A program made the position numbers and the translations under genes. Under the pieces are notes generated by a model. It had not been told where the DNA came from and made no database searches. It saw nothing but the letters and a program-made list of their open reading frames with translations. From contig NZ_OY762929.1 of assembly GCF_963666675.1 (NCBI RefSeq), forward strand, positions 1,674,001 through 1,738,000: a stretch of DNA of 64,000 nucleotides, given 5' to 3'. Positions 19,124 through 29,157 of this stretch are shown piece by piece (position 1 is the first letter of the stretch; every line of letters starts with the position of its first letter). The DNA comes from an uncultured Desulfobacter sp. GTDB lineage: Bacteria > Desulfobacterota > Desulfobacteria > Desulfobacterales > Desulfobacteraceae.

Positions 19124-19467
19124 TCCAAATCACACCGCAAATGCGGATAATGCTGGCGGTAACTCCTGCTGATTTTCGAAAGGGGATCGACGGCCTGGCA
19201 GCTGTTTGTCGCAGGGTGTTAAAACAAAATCCTTTTTCCGGATATGTTTTTGTTTTCAGAAACAAACCGGGGACTGCCCTGAAGATACTAATATATGATG
19301 GCCAGGGCTTCTGGCTTTGTCAAAAAAGATTGAGCAAGGGGCGTTTTAAATGGTGGCCTAAAAAGGGAGGAGATGAAATTCACCCATTGGCTGCACATGA
19401 ATTACAGATGTTGATATGGAACGGAAATCCTCAAAAAAATAATGTACTTTTGTGGAAAAAAATCTAG
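19120..19467 (+). CDS. tnpB: IS66 family accessory protein TnpB (Orf2)
   Basis: 115 residues; MRIMLAVTPADFRKGIDGLA, then FSGYVFVFRNKPGTALKIL and GQGFWLCQKRL are the standard IS66 TnpB motifs. It ends at 19467 and the transposase gene starts 33 bases later. Confidence 0.95.
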   Translation: MIQITPQMRIMLAVTPADFRKGIDGLAAVCRRVLKQNPFSGYVFVFRNKPGTALKILIYDGQGFWLCQKRLSKGRFKWWPKKGGDEIHPLAAHELQMLIWNGNPQKNNVLLWKKI

Positions 19468-19500
19468 ACATTAGAGTTTAAATGTGATAGCACACATTTC

Positions 19501-21063
19501 ATGTCAAAAACGATGGACATAAAGCAGGACGAACTTGACGCGCTCCTTGAGCGGGTAAGATCAAATGAACTGCAGGACGGCGATTATGAGTTGATCAAAG
19601 CATTGGTTGAAACCGTTGCTTATTTGAATACGTTGTCCAATGAAAAAGCAGCATCCATTAAACGGTTATTAAAAATGGTATTCGGCGATAAGACCGAAAA
19701 GAAGAAAACGTCGAATCCGCAGAACCGGCCGAAACGAAAAAAGAAGAAAAAAGGTCACGGCAAAAATGGTGCAAACGCCTATAAAGGTGCCAAGAAGATC
19801 AAGATCTGTCATCAAAGCCTTAAGTCAGGTAATGATTGCCCTGCCTGTGAAAAAGGTAAATTGTATGGTGAAAAACCACCTGCCAAGATCGTCCGGATAA
19901 CAGGCGGTGCTCCCTTCCAGGCGACAGTATATGAACTGCAGAGATTGCGGTGTAACCTTTGTGGGCAGATTTTTACTGCCCAGGCGCCCGACAATGTGGG
20001 CAAAGAAAAATATGATGCCAAATCCGGTGCCATGCTGGCCCTTCTAAAATATGGCAGCGGAGTCCCTTTATACCGCTTGGGCAAACTTCAGGCTAGCCTG
20101 GGGATGCCGCTGCCCCCATCGACCCAATGGGAAATCATCGAAAGCGTAGCAGACAAGATTCATCCGGTATATACAGAGTTAGTCCGTCAGGCTGCACAAG
20201 GCAAGGTGTTGTACAATGACGACACGACAATGAAAATTTTATCCTTGATAAAAGAAACAGACAAGGCAGCCAAGCGAAAAGGGATGTTCACTTCCGGAAT
20301 CCTGTCAGAATGTGACGTAGGAAAGATTGCCCTGTTTTTTACCGGCCACAATCATGCTGGAGAAAATTTATCCAGGGTTCTGAAAGAACGGGGATCCAGA
20401 GAAGATCGGCCAATACAGATGTGTGATGCTCTGTCCAGGAATCTGCCAAAAGGTTTTGAATCGATATTATGCAATTGTCTCGTGCATGGACGCCGTAACT
20501 TTGTCGACGTCATGGACGATTTCCCTGAGGAGTGTGACCATGTAATTGATACAGTGGCTAAAATTTATGAGCACGATCATAAGGTAAGGGAGCAAGGCCT
20601 GGACGATGCTCAACGCCTTCAATATCATCAAACCCACAGCGGTCCACTGATGCGGGCGCTTAAAGTATGGCTGGAAGACAAGTTTGAAAACAAAGAAGTA
20701 GAACCCAACTCCAGTCTGGGCAAGGCCATATCATATATGTTGAATCACTGGCAGGAATTGACCCGTTTCCTGGAGATCCCTGGAGCACCGCTGGATAATA
20801 ATCTTTGCGAACAATTGCTGAAAAAGTCGATTCTGCACCGAAAAAATTCATTATTTTATAAAACCGAACACGGTGCCTATATTGGCGACCTGTTCATGAG
20901 CCTGATACATACCTGCAACCTGCAAAATATAAATCCCTTTGAATACCTGACCGCACTACAGAAGCACTCTTCCGAGATCTTCCAAAACCCTTCTGACTGG
21001 TTGCCGTGGTCATTTGAAAACACAATCGCTAAAAAATCAGGGGAAACAGCTGATAATCTGTAA
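19501..21063 (+). CDS. tnpC: IS66-family transposase TnpC
   Basis: 520 residues. It has an N-terminal coiled coil, a KRKKKKKGHGKNGANAY basic segment with a CPACEKGKLYGEKP / RLRCNLCGQIFTA zinc-binding pair, and a DDE catalytic core with LYNDDTTMKI, SILCNCLVHGRRNF and the late PGAPLDNNLCEQLLKK block carrying the final catalytic glutamate. The length is normal for IS66, and the uninterrupted frame suggests an active transposase. Confidence 0.95.
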   Translation: MSKTMDIKQDELDALLERVRSNELQDGDYELIKALVETVAYLNTLSNEKAASIKRLLKMVFGDKTEKKKTSNPQNRPKRKKKKKGHGKNGANAYKGAKKIKICHQSLKSGNDCPACEKGKLYGEKPPAKIVRITGGAPFQATVYELQRLRCNLCGQIFTAQAPDNVGKEKYDAKSGAMLALLKYGSGVPLYRLGKLQASLGMPLPPSTQWEIIESVADKIHPVYTELVRQAAQGKVLYNDDTTMKILSLIKETDKAAKRKGMFTSGILSECDVGKIALFFTGHNHAGENLSRVLKERGSREDRPIQMCDALSRNLPKGFESILCNCLVHGRRNFVDVMDDFPEECDHVIDTVAKIYEHDHKVREQGLDDAQRLQYHQTHSGPLMRALKVWLEDKFENKEVEPNSSLGKAISYMLNHWQELTRFLEIPGAPLDNNLCEQLLKKSILHRKNSLFYKTEHGAYIGDLFMSLIHTCNLQNINPFEYLTALQKHSSEIFQNPSDWLPWSFENTIAKKSGETADNL

Positions 21064-21213
21064 AACGACCTTTTAGCCAATCCAGTATGTTTTGAGACAC
21101 ATTTTTGCACTGCAAACTATCCCTCATCGCCTTACACACTGTTTTTTTGGATCGGGTCTGTTTTGAATGTTATCTTAATTTTTTTGATTTACACAGGCTT
21201 GCCGAAAGGACAC

Positions 21214-21987
21214 GCCTTTTTCATATTCCATTCCCACAAAATACGGGGGGCTGGTGAAGATGCATCCCACGGATTCATCAGGAAGTTCAGACATATCCTT
21301 AGAATCTTTGAAATAGACTCCGGGAATAACTTGGGCCGGGAGATCTTTTTTACCGACAGATTTCCTTGGTTCCTTGGGTGTAAGGTGTCTACGGATGGCA
21401 TTTTGAAGCTGATTGGCTGACCATTCGTGATCACAAGCTCTTTTCGCCATACGGGTCATCTTTTTCGGATCACCAAGTTTCAGAAGCTCTGTACCATGGG
21501 CCTTTGATAGACTGCCGGATGCAATTAGTCCCTGGACCTCTTTGGACAGATCAAGGAGCTTGACTTGTTTGGAAATGTTGGCGCTTGAACCGTAACCCAT
21601 GATTTCAAGATCCCGGAAGGAGTAACCAAAATCATCGCGCATTTTTTTAATGTGCAGGGCGATTTCAATTTCGCTCAGCTGGCTGCGTTCCGTGTTCAAG
21701 ATGAAGGATTTATGAGCGGTGTCCGCATCTTTAAGGTTTTCGTAAAGAATGCAGGCAACTTCAGTCTGTCCCATTGCCTTCAGGGCTTCAACTCGTCTCC
21801 AGCCTTCAAAAACATGATACTTATCATCGGACACCTTCGCTATGGAAATCGGAGTCATCAGTCCATCATGCCGGATGCTTGAGATTAATGATTCCAGATT
21901 GCCGGACGTTAGTCTCGGATGGTTTGGGTCCTTGATTAATTGTTCGATCTTAATTTCTGCCTGGTTAGAAGCTGTAACGTTTCTCAT
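21214..21987 (-). pseudogene. 5' part of ParB-DNA methyltransferase gene, split by IS66
   Basis: The native start is the ATG at 21987 with AAGGAGAAC upstream. The first about 190 residues form a ParB N-terminal domain: KIEQLIKDPNHPRLT, then VFEGWRRVEALKAMGQ, and a helix-turn-helix region EIALHIKKMRDDFGYSFRDL. The methyltransferase domain then begins with the catalytic TSPPYFVGMEYEKG; the insertion follows at codon 258. ParB-like-methyltransferase fusions are frequent in phages and integrative elements, where they may protect against host restriction. Native codons end at 21214. Confidence 0.88.
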
Positions 21988-22279
21988 TGTGTGTTCTCCT
22001 TGCTAAAAAAAATTAATGGATCTGGGTTCCCTTAAGGGCCTGAAACATAGCGAAAGAAGATTCAAATATGTGTTCTCTTTCTCTGTGTTTGTTAGCGCAG
22101 TCGTTGAGAGAAAATAAAAGTGACATTTTTTTGAAGAATATTAAAAAAAATGTATAATTTCTGAATTAATGATCATCACTAACACAACGCAGAGTGTTAC
22201 AATTAGAGGCTTTCCCCCTGTGTCAGGATAGTTGTCGCCTCTTCTGAAAAATTAAAAAGAGGGGCATTAAGGAGATGGC

Positions 22280-22768
22280 ATGGGGTATTCAGTCCAACTT
22301 AAACAAACAGTGTTACAAAAAGTATTCTCTGGAAACAAAACCCATATTCAGATATCAAAAGAATTTGGTATCGGCCGATCAACAATCGGTAAGTGGCTAA
22401 GAGACTACAGAAAAGGCGATAGTATAAAAGTGCAATCAACAGAAAAACGCCCCAAAGATTGGACCGCAGAAGAACGGATTTCAGCCTTGATAACAACCGG
22501 GGCGATGTCGCCGGAGGAACAATCTGCTTGGTGCCGTCAGCACGGTATCTTTAGTCATCATTTACAGCAATGGAAGCAGGATGCTGTCACAAGCATGACA
22601 ACATCACCAAGAAAAGGGCCGTCAGAGACAGAAAAGCAGCTTCAAAAAGAACTTTCTGCCTTGAAAAAAGACCTTATCCGTAAGGAAAAAGCTCTGGCAG
22701 AGACCGCAGCGCTGTTGGTGCTTAAAAAAAAAGCCCAGGCGATTTGGGGGGAGCCCGAGGAAGATTGA
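22280..22768 (+). CDS. insertion sequence OrfA, helix-turn-helix subunit
   Basis: 162 residues. An N-terminal helix-turn-helix (THIQISKEFGIGRSTIGKWLR) is followed by a leucine-zipper-like helix and a C-terminal KALAETAALLVLKKKAQAIWG typical of this IS3-like group. RBS AAGGAG lies just before the ATG. The A9 run at 22725-22733 lies in the overlap with the second frame. Confidence 0.85.
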   Translation: MGYSVQLKQTVLQKVFSGNKTHIQISKEFGIGRSTIGKWLRDYRKGDSIKVQSTEKRPKDWTAEERISALITTGAMSPEEQSAWCRQHGIFSHHLQQWKQDAVTSMTTSPRKGPSETEKQLQKELSALKKDLIRKEKALAETAALLVLKKKAQAIWGEPEED

Positions 22769-23826
22769 TATCATCCCAAGACAAACAAAGAGTTATGGAT
22801 CTGATAGCAGAAGCATGTGCGTCAGGGGCACGAAAACGCATGGCTGCGGAATTGATGGGGCTTTCCCTCAGGGCTGTTCAACGTTGGGAAAAGACAGGAA
22901 TAACCGATCGGCGTATAGGCTCGGGTTGCACCCCTGTCAACAAATTATCCGATCAGGAGCAGCAGCAGATCATCGACATCCTTAAATCTCCTGAATTTGC
23001 AGATCTGTCTCCCAAACAGATCGTTCCCAGACTCGCAGACCAAGAGATTTATATTGGATCCGAGTCTACAATGCACCGCATACTAAGGCGGCTGGACATG
23101 AGTACTCATCGCCAGAGCAGTCGACCCGCGCAAAAAACAAGTCCTGATCCATTGCTGGCAACAGGCCCAAATCAGATATGGTCATGGGATATTACATATC
23201 TGCCTTCAAACGTTAAGGGCCAATTCTATTACCTTTACATGATAATGGATATATACAGTCGTAAAGTGGTGTCCTGGCAGGTGTATGACTGTGAATCGGG
23301 TGACTTGGCGGCAGATCTTATCACTGATGCCTGCATGCAGGAAAATGTACATCGTAAGCAGGTTACACTGCATTCAGACAATGGATCTCCTATGAAATCG
23401 GTGACTATGCTGGCCAAACTCCAGGAATTAGGAGTAATGCCATCGTTCAGCAGGCCCAGTGTCAGCAATGATAATCCTTATTCCGAATCATTGTTTAAAA
23501 CCCTGAAATATCGCCCTGATTATCCAGAGAAACCGTTCAGAACCATTTGGGAGGCTCGTATATGGGGTCAATCTTTTGTGAACTGGTACAACAACATTCA
23601 TCTTCATAGTGGAATCCGTTTTGTTACTCCTTCTGACCGGCATAATGGTATGGACATTGCGATCTTGGACAACCGTCATAAAATTTATCAGATGGCAAGA
23701 CAACGGCATCCGGAGCGGTGGTCAGGTGAAACAAGGAACTGGGAGCATGATGCTCAAGTTGTATTGAAAAAAGTTAAACGCCTAAAAACAAAAAACGGTG
23801 AGAGTAGCCATAAGCGTGCGGCATAA
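22744..23826 (+). CDS. insertion sequence OrfB, DDE integrase domain
   Basis: 360 residues. The rve core shows WSWDITYLPSNVKGQFYYLYM, HSDNGSPMKSVTML and SNDNPYSESLFKTLKY, giving the three acidic residues. Translation is probably by -1 frameshifting at the A9 run in OrfA. The two frames overlap by 25 bases. Confidence 0.88.
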   Translation: MGGARGRLISSQDKQRVMDLIAEACASGARKRMAAELMGLSLRAVQRWEKTGITDRRIGSGCTPVNKLSDQEQQQIIDILKSPEFADLSPKQIVPRLADQEIYIGSESTMHRILRRLDMSTHRQSSRPAQKTSPDPLLATGPNQIWSWDITYLPSNVKGQFYYLYMIMDIYSRKVVSWQVYDCESGDLAADLITDACMQENVHRKQVTLHSDNGSPMKSVTMLAKLQELGVMPSFSRPSVSNDNPYSESLFKTLKYRPDYPEKPFRTIWEARIWGQSFVNWYNNIHLHSGIRFVTPSDRHNGMDIAILDNRHKIYQMARQRHPERWSGETRNWEHDAQVVLKKVKRLKTKNGESSHKRAA

Positions 23827-23846
23827 CAGTGCTTTGGTACGGTGCA

Positions 23847-23912
23847 GCAAAATTCTCTCATGCCCGAGAATGGGCCCTCATTTGCTCGTCGGAGGGCATG
23901 AGAGAATTTTGC
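23847..23912. repeat. 19-bp perfect inverted repeat (long hairpin) inside insertion sequence A
   Basis: Arms gcaaaattctctcatgccc at 23847-23865 and its exact complement at 23894-23912 flank a 28-base loop. It lies between the transposase stop and the right terminal repeat. A very different but similarly placed long hairpin is in element B, so the position, not the sequence, is conserved. Confidence 0.9.
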
Positions 23913-24008
23913 GTCGAGCTTGGCACTAGCTTTTTTAAAAAAGGCGACAACTTGCTTGACACCTACCGCTTTTAGGATGGTTCAGTGCCTAAAAATAAAA
24001 ACAAGATG

Positions 24009-24036
24009 TTGACAGGTGAGATCTTAACGATATAGA
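24009..24036 (+). promoter_or_regulatory. possible sigma-70 promoter of the sigma-factor operon
   Basis: TTGACA at 24009-24014 and TATAGA at 24031-24036 with 16 bases between; the start codon is about 85 bases further on. A second TATAAT at about 24045 has no spaced partner. Confidence 0.4.
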
Positions 24037-24122
24037 TGAGATAATATAATTTCAGCTCGCAGACGGTTTAATATTGACTACCTGGCTCTTTACAGGAACA
24101 TCATAATTAACAGAAACTATAT

Positions 24123-24809
24123 ATGTTAAAAAACAATCCTTATTTGGAAGATTTTCATCTCGCTCAAAAAATTTGTCAGGAATTACTCAATAAGAATAAG
24201 AAGGCCATTCAGGAACTTTTCTATAAATTTCAAAAAATGTTTGTTGGCATAGCCCAAAAGCGACTTTACAGTAATGACCCGAATCAAGCTGAGTCTATTT
24301 TGTCGAATTTTTGGGTCGAATTACTGAACGCTAATGCCATCTGCAATTATAAAGCCCAAGCCTCTCTTAAATCTTATTTAATAAAAATTTTATTCAGGCG
24401 TATCATTGATGATAATCGTTCATACCTCAGGGAAAATTCAAAAAAAGACTATTTAGAGGATAACGCTACAAAAGTCTTACAAGAAAAAGATAACAATCCT
24501 TCCCCTGAGGATAGAATACTTGATGATGACAAAAAGAGAATAATCAATGAGGCTTTATTGATATTAGAAGATGTTTCACCCAAAGATGCGGACTTGATCC
24601 GAATGCATTTACAGGGCTTCGATTATAGACAAATGGCTGAAATGCAATTGACAATTTCACAGCCTGATGAGCAAGAACTGGGAAAGAAGGTTAATTCATT
24701 AAAAAAGCAATTCACACGAAAAAGGACAGGTTCTCTTGCAAAATTTAAAATTTGTTTAAATAGATGTTTAGAAAAACATAAGTTAAGTTATAGGGAACTT
24801 TTTGTGTAA
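24123..24809 (+). CDS. ECF-type sigma factor-like protein
   Basis: 228 residues. The N-terminal half resembles region 2 (ELFYKFQKMFVGIAQKRLY, LKSYLIKILFRRIIDDNRSYLREN) and the C-terminal half region 4 (EALLILEDVSPKDADLIRMHLQGFDYRQMAEM). It reads as a divergent ECF-like sigma-70 factor. The next gene encodes a protein with an anti-sigma zinc finger (55 bases away), which strongly supports a sigma/anti-sigma pair. Its regulon is likely the CHAT-protease operon (inference). Confidence 0.7.
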   Translation: MLKNNPYLEDFHLAQKICQELLNKNKKAIQELFYKFQKMFVGIAQKRLYSNDPNQAESILSNFWVELLNANAICNYKAQASLKSYLIKILFRRIIDDNRSYLRENSKKDYLEDNATKVLQEKDNNPSPEDRILDDDKKRIINEALLILEDVSPKDADLIRMHLQGFDYRQMAEMQLTISQPDEQELGKKVNSLKKQFTRKRTGSLAKFKICLNRCLEKHKLSYRELFV

Positions 24810-24864
24810 ATTATTCATCAACTTACTATAAAAGCATCAAATATAATAATGGATATAGAGCAAG

Positions 24865-25521
24865 ATGAGTAAAACCATCCAGAATAATGAATCGTGGGAA
24901 AATACCTTCGAATATTTAACTGAAGACATCTCTATGTATTGTTGGGCTTTAGATTCCTGGGATGGTTCGCCTGAAGGATATACGCAGGCAGACTTATTGT
25001 GGGTATCTTTGAACTGTCGCTCAAAAGTGTTTTCAGGTTTATCTAAATTTGAAAGTGCGCCCAAAGATTTTAAAGAACGCTTTTTGGAATTGGAGAGAAC
25101 CTGGGAAAAAGCAGAAAAAGATTTTATTAATATTGTCAACTGTAATCAGGAAACGATCACTTCTATTATTAAAGATAATTTTTCTAACCGCCAGGATGAG
25201 ATAAAAGAAAATCTTAATAATATGATTAAGATAGCTCAAGATGGAGATCTAATAGATGATCCTGAAAGTTTTGAAGACGATTTAAAGGAAACTGGTAGTG
25301 TATTTTTGAAAAACTTCCAACAAATGGCCAACCTTAAAGAACAATTAGCGTTGGATAAAGAACAATTAGCGTTGGATATATTTCAAAACTGCATTGGCTC
25401 AAAAACATTTGTCCAAAATTTTGAAAATATAGAAAAGGTGTTTAGAAATAATTTTGGTTATTTCAATCAACTTTCTGACGATTTAGTTGCATTGAATAAA
25501 AGGGAATACGCAAAAAACGAC
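24865..25521 (+). pseudogene. 5' part of anti-sigma factor gene, split by ISKra4 copy 2
   Basis: 219 native codons: a charged, helical N-terminal region with a duplicated 21-base segment (KEQLALDKEQLALD, about 25337-25378). Native coding ends at 25521, the last base of the left target duplicate; the frame then reads into the element as far as 25563. Joining 25521 to 28243 (removing the element and the second duplicate) gives ...EYAKND-WWLNESPKW..., in frame. The restored protein is about 522 residues. Confidence 0.7.
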
Positions 25522-25708
25522 GGGTGCGGCTCTTTTGAAACATATGAAAGCCATGGTCATTAAAGGTGTTCAGGGTTGTTAGTCTTATTTTTATGCTGCT
25601 TTCCAGCAAGATAATTCATTTGTCAGTGACTATCTGATGTAAATTGCAAAAATTTCCTGGACAGCGAGTCATAATTCCGTTATGAAAGAATAGCGGGAGG
25701 TAGATGAC

Positions 25709-26596
25709 ATGCAAATCAAGCAACAAACCTTTTGTGGTCGAAAGTTTACCGGTAAAGAAATCGCATTAATCCAGGAAGTCGTTGCTACCTGTGGAGGCCT
25801 TAGCCGACGAGAACTGGCACATACCGTATGCGAACTTCTGGAATGGAAACGCCCTAATGATCGGCTAAAAGTCCGGGAATGTAGTGATTTTTTGGAGCTT
25901 TTAGAGGCCAAGGGAGCTCTAACCCTTCCTGAAAAGAAACAACAAACAAAGATCGTTTTTCACAAGAGTATTCCCCAAACACCCTGTAAGCAACCCCACA
26001 GCACTTTGCGTGGCAGCGTAGAAGAATTTACACCTCTTGAGATACAGCGGGTTCAGAATCGAGAGCAGAGGGATCTGTTTAAGGAACTCATCGGTCGCCA
26101 TCATTACCTGGGATATGCAATGCCTTTTGGCGCCAGATTGCAGTATCTGATTTATGTAAACCGTCCCCATCGAGAAATTGTGGGGTGCATCCAGTTCTCA
26201 AGCCCTGCCTGGCGGATGCGTGCTCGCGATGAATGGATCGGTTGGACAGATGAAAGGCGTAAGGTCGCTCTACAAAAGGTGGTGAACAACAGCCGTTTTC
26301 TGATCCTTGCTCCCATCCAAAATTTAGCGAGCATGATACTGTCATGTAGTCTCCGGGAACTCAGAGATGATTGGGAACAGCAGTATGGTCTTAAACCCAT
26401 GCTGGTAGAGACATTTGTGGATCGACAACAATTCCACGGTGGCTGTTATCGGGCATCGACCTGGATTGAGTTGGGGAAAACCACTGGTCGTGGGCGCATG
26501 GACCGATTCGGCAAACGTCATGGCGCTGATGTAAAAACCATATTAGTATATCCACTGGAAAAAGATGCTGTTCACCAACTCAGGGAGGGGATATGA
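25709..26596 (+). CDS. DUF4338 / DruA-like protein (ISKra4 copy 2)
   Basis: Identical to the 295-residue protein at 2237-3124; it overlaps the transposase gene by four bases. See that entry for motifs. Copies in both orientations make it a marker for the element. Confidence 0.88.
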   Translation: MQIKQQTFCGRKFTGKEIALIQEVVATCGGLSRRELAHTVCELLEWKRPNDRLKVRECSDFLELLEAKGALTLPEKKQQTKIVFHKSIPQTPCKQPHSTLRGSVEEFTPLEIQRVQNREQRDLFKELIGRHHYLGYAMPFGARLQYLIYVNRPHREIVGCIQFSSPAWRMRARDEWIGWTDERRKVALQKVVNNSRFLILAPIQNLASMILSCSLRELRDDWEQQYGLKPMLVETFVDRQQFHGGCYRASTWIELGKTTGRGRMDRFGKRHGADVKTILVYPLEKDAVHQLREGI

Positions 26597-28164
26597 ATCC
26601 AGCGGTTTCCCTTTCTGCTGTGGAGCATTTACCTTCCCCCGTCATTGATCCGGGGCAAAAATGCTATGATGATATTGTCAATTTTCTTAATTCCAAGGAG
26701 AATCATTCAGTGAAACTCAGTGATTTGGAACAAGAACTTGAAAAACGAGGACGTGAGCTGATGCGCATCCTGCTTCAGGAACATTTAGACAAGCTCGGTC
26801 CCAGTCATTGTGAAGAGCCGGTCTGTGGAGCCGATGGCATTGTTCGACCGAAAGTGAGGCCACAGGATCGAAAAATCGAAACCGTATTTGGAACGGTATC
26901 GGAAAGTCGTGCCGGATATGGAAACAAGGGCGTGGCAAGTTTGCACCCGTTGGATGCCCGATTGAATCTTCCCCCAGAACTTTATTCCCTCGAACTTCGT
27001 CGCCGTGTGGCTGAAAACGCTTCAAAGAGTTCTTTTGACGAGACTGTCGAAACGATCAAGAAAACCACTGGAGCCGATATTCCCAAACGTCAGGTAGAAG
27101 AGTTAACACAGCGAGCAGCTCGGGATTTTGACGCATTTTATGAAATACGGCAATGCAGCCCGGCGGATGAGACAGTTACTGGTCCAATACTGGTAATCAC
27201 CACCGATGGTAAGGGCGTGGTAATGCATGAGCAGGACCTGCGGGAACAAACCCGGAAAGCTGCCCGGAAACGAAAGCCTCAGATGGAAAGCCGGCTATCC
27301 AAAGGGGAAAAGAAAAATGCCAAGCGAATGGCAACCGTTGCCGCTGTATATACTATAGATACGTTTAAACGTACGCCCCAAGACTTGCTTCCGGGGAATG
27401 ACAAGTCGAATACAAAAACAAGCCCTCACCCGGAACAAAAGCGTGTATGGGCAAGCCTTGAAAAATCAGCCGAGCAGGTCATTGCATCGGCCTTTTCTGA
27501 GGCCTCCCACCGTGATCCCAACCACGAAAAACATTGGGTTGCCTTAGTGGACGGCGAAAATCAACAACTACGAATCCTGAAACGTATGGCCAAAAGACAA
27601 AATGTGGCCCTTACGATCATTGTTGATATTATTCATGTTATTGAATACCTCTGGAAAGCTGGCAGGGCATTTCATCCCAAATCCGGCCCGGAGCTTGAAA
27701 AATGGGTCCAGTACCGCTTGGCTAAAGTACTCGATGGCAAGGCCGGATTGATGGCAGGGGGGATGCGTAGAAGTGCTACATTAAAAAAATTTACAGACAA
27801 ACAACGTAAACCTGTAGAAGCCTGCGCAACGTATTTGAAAAATAAAGCACCGTACCTTGAATACCATCATTATCTTGACCTTGGCCTCCCTATTGCCACA
27901 GGAGTTATTGAGGGCGCATGTCGTCATCTTGTAAAGGACCGAATGGATATAACTGGTGCCAAATGGCGGTTGTCCAGTGCTGAAGCAGTGTTGCGTCTGC
28001 GTGCCTTGCGGAGTAGTAACGATTTTGATGAGTATTGGAATTTTCATGAAGCCTGCGAATACGAACGTAATCACCGGGCTCTTTATCAACATGGTGAGGT
28101 TCCGGCTACAAAGCTACCAAAACCTTCACCGAAACGACGGGGGCATCTAAAAGTGATCAAGTAA
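26593..28164 (+). CDS. ISKra4-family transposase (copy 2)
   Basis: Identical to the 523-residue protein at 669-2240, with VITTDGKG, VALVDGEN and the C-terminal GVIEGACRHLVKDRMD block. It is uninterrupted, so both copies are potentially active. Confidence 0.93.
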   Translation: MNPAVSLSAVEHLPSPVIDPGQKCYDDIVNFLNSKENHSVKLSDLEQELEKRGRELMRILLQEHLDKLGPSHCEEPVCGADGIVRPKVRPQDRKIETVFGTVSESRAGYGNKGVASLHPLDARLNLPPELYSLELRRRVAENASKSSFDETVETIKKTTGADIPKRQVEELTQRAARDFDAFYEIRQCSPADETVTGPILVITTDGKGVVMHEQDLREQTRKAARKRKPQMESRLSKGEKKNAKRMATVAAVYTIDTFKRTPQDLLPGNDKSNTKTSPHPEQKRVWASLEKSAEQVIASAFSEASHRDPNHEKHWVALVDGENQQLRILKRMAKRQNVALTIIVDIIHVIEYLWKAGRAFHPKSGPELEKWVQYRLAKVLDGKAGLMAGGMRRSATLKKFTDKQRKPVEACATYLKNKAPYLEYHHYLDLGLPIATGVIEGACRHLVKDRMDITGAKWRLSSAEAVLRLRALRSSNDFDEYWNFHEACEYERNHRALYQHGEVPATKLPKPSPKRRGHLKVIK

Positions 28165-28242
28165 TGCTGGCAAAGAATGGCAAATATCATGACTACCAGC
28201 TTTGGTCAGACATGTCGTAAAAGAGCCGCACCCAAAAACGAC

Positions 28243-29154
28243 TGGTGGCTGAATGAATCTCCGAAGTGGGATGATGTTCAAGATGTTGAGATCCCAGATA
28301 CTTTCTTAAACGATCTGATGCCTGCCTTTAAAGGAGAAGATGAGATAAACGCTGTTGATTGCCCAGAATCTGAAAATGCAATTTTGTATGCATCTAAGGA
28401 ATTGTCAGAAGATGAAACCATAAGATTTAAAAAACATCTATTGAACTGCAGTTACTGCTCCCAGCTGGTTCACGACATTCAAATTTCAGAAATTTTAGCA
28501 GAGGATGATCCTGATGAACTGCCTGAAATCCCACCTGAATTAATAAAAGCGTTAGAAACAGACAGCCCTGAGATATCTACCCCAAACCTGTGGAATAGAT
28601 TGTTAGACAGGGTGTTGAATTTATATGAAACAGTTACTGATTTTATTTCATTTCCTAAGATGATCTCTACTGTTGCGATAGCTTGTCTGGCAGTTTTTAT
28701 TATTCATAGCACCCTCTTTGATTTAGAAAAACAAAATCTGTCTATTATCGGAAAAATCGTTATAAGTGACTCAATGAGAGGAGAAGAACCTGAATATGAA
28801 GAAAAAAACCTAAATCAAGGGGACATTCTAAAATCAGGAGAATTTTTTCAAATAACTGCCCGAATTAACAAGGATACTTTCTATTACCTGATTATGTGGG
28901 ATAGTCATCAAAACTTAAGCAAATTGGGAACAGGAAAAACAACGACAAATCAAACAATCACTTTTCCAGATGACGATAAATGGTATCAATTAGATTCTTC
29001 AAAAGGATTAGAATCAATAATTCTGATCTTATCATCGGTTGAAATTTCAAATTTCGATGAGCAGATGAAAATGATTAAATCCTTAGACGAAACAAAAATT
29101 AAAAAAATATTTGATAATGCAAAAATAAAAATATTTCAATTCAAGCATGAATAA
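28243..29154 (+). pseudogene. 3' part of anti-sigma factor gene (zinc finger, membrane helix, DUF4384-like domain)
   Basis: 303 codons plus stop. An anti-sigma zinc-finger motif, HLLNCSYCSQLVHD (H-x3-C-x2-C), lies early in the fragment, followed by an acidic linker, one membrane helix (STVAIACLAVFIIHS) and a C-terminal beta domain. The last resembles DUF4384 (ITARINKDTFYYLIMWDSHQNLSKLG). That layout fits a membrane-anchored anti-sigma factor with a ligand-sensing extracytoplasmic domain. Frames starting inside the insertion sequence are not native. Confidence 0.75.
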
Positions 29155-29157
29155 AAT

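Larger units (their letters stand above)
18616..21213 (+). mobile_element. IS66-family insertion sequence (2598 bp)
   Basis: Imperfect terminal inverted repeats start gtgtccttccggtaagcctg at 18616 and mirror gcaagcctg...ggacac ending at 21213. An 8-bp target duplication gccttttt lies at 18608-18615 and 21214-21221, matching the family. It encodes the usual three proteins TnpA, TnpB and TnpC. Removing the element plus one duplication restores the methyltransferase frame. Confidence 0.95.
22221..23961 (+). mobile_element. IS3-family-like insertion sequence A (about 1741 bp)
   Basis: The left end tgtcaggatagttgtcgcc at 22221-22239 is mirrored by ggcgacaacttgcttgaca at 23943-23961. The element encodes two transposase frames in the usual -1 relation with an A9 slippery run at 22725-22733. 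No target duplication is seen at the ends. It lies between the ParB-methyltransferase start and the sigma-factor gene, interrupting nothing obvious. It is related to element B near 46-48 kb. Confidence 0.8.
25522..28233 (+). mobile_element. ISKra4-family insertion sequence, copy 2 (2712 bp)
   Basis: Same length, ends and encoded proteins as copy 1 but in inverted orientation. gggtgcggctctttt is at 25522-25536 and its complement at 28219-28233. A 9-bp direct duplication aaaaacgac is at 25513-25521 and 28234-28242. The matched duplications at both copies show that each moved independently and that they have not recombined with each other since. Confidence 0.94.

Noticed and set aside
22221..23961. 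Target duplication of element A
   Set aside because: Flanks (cccctg, cctacc) do not give a clear direct repeat.
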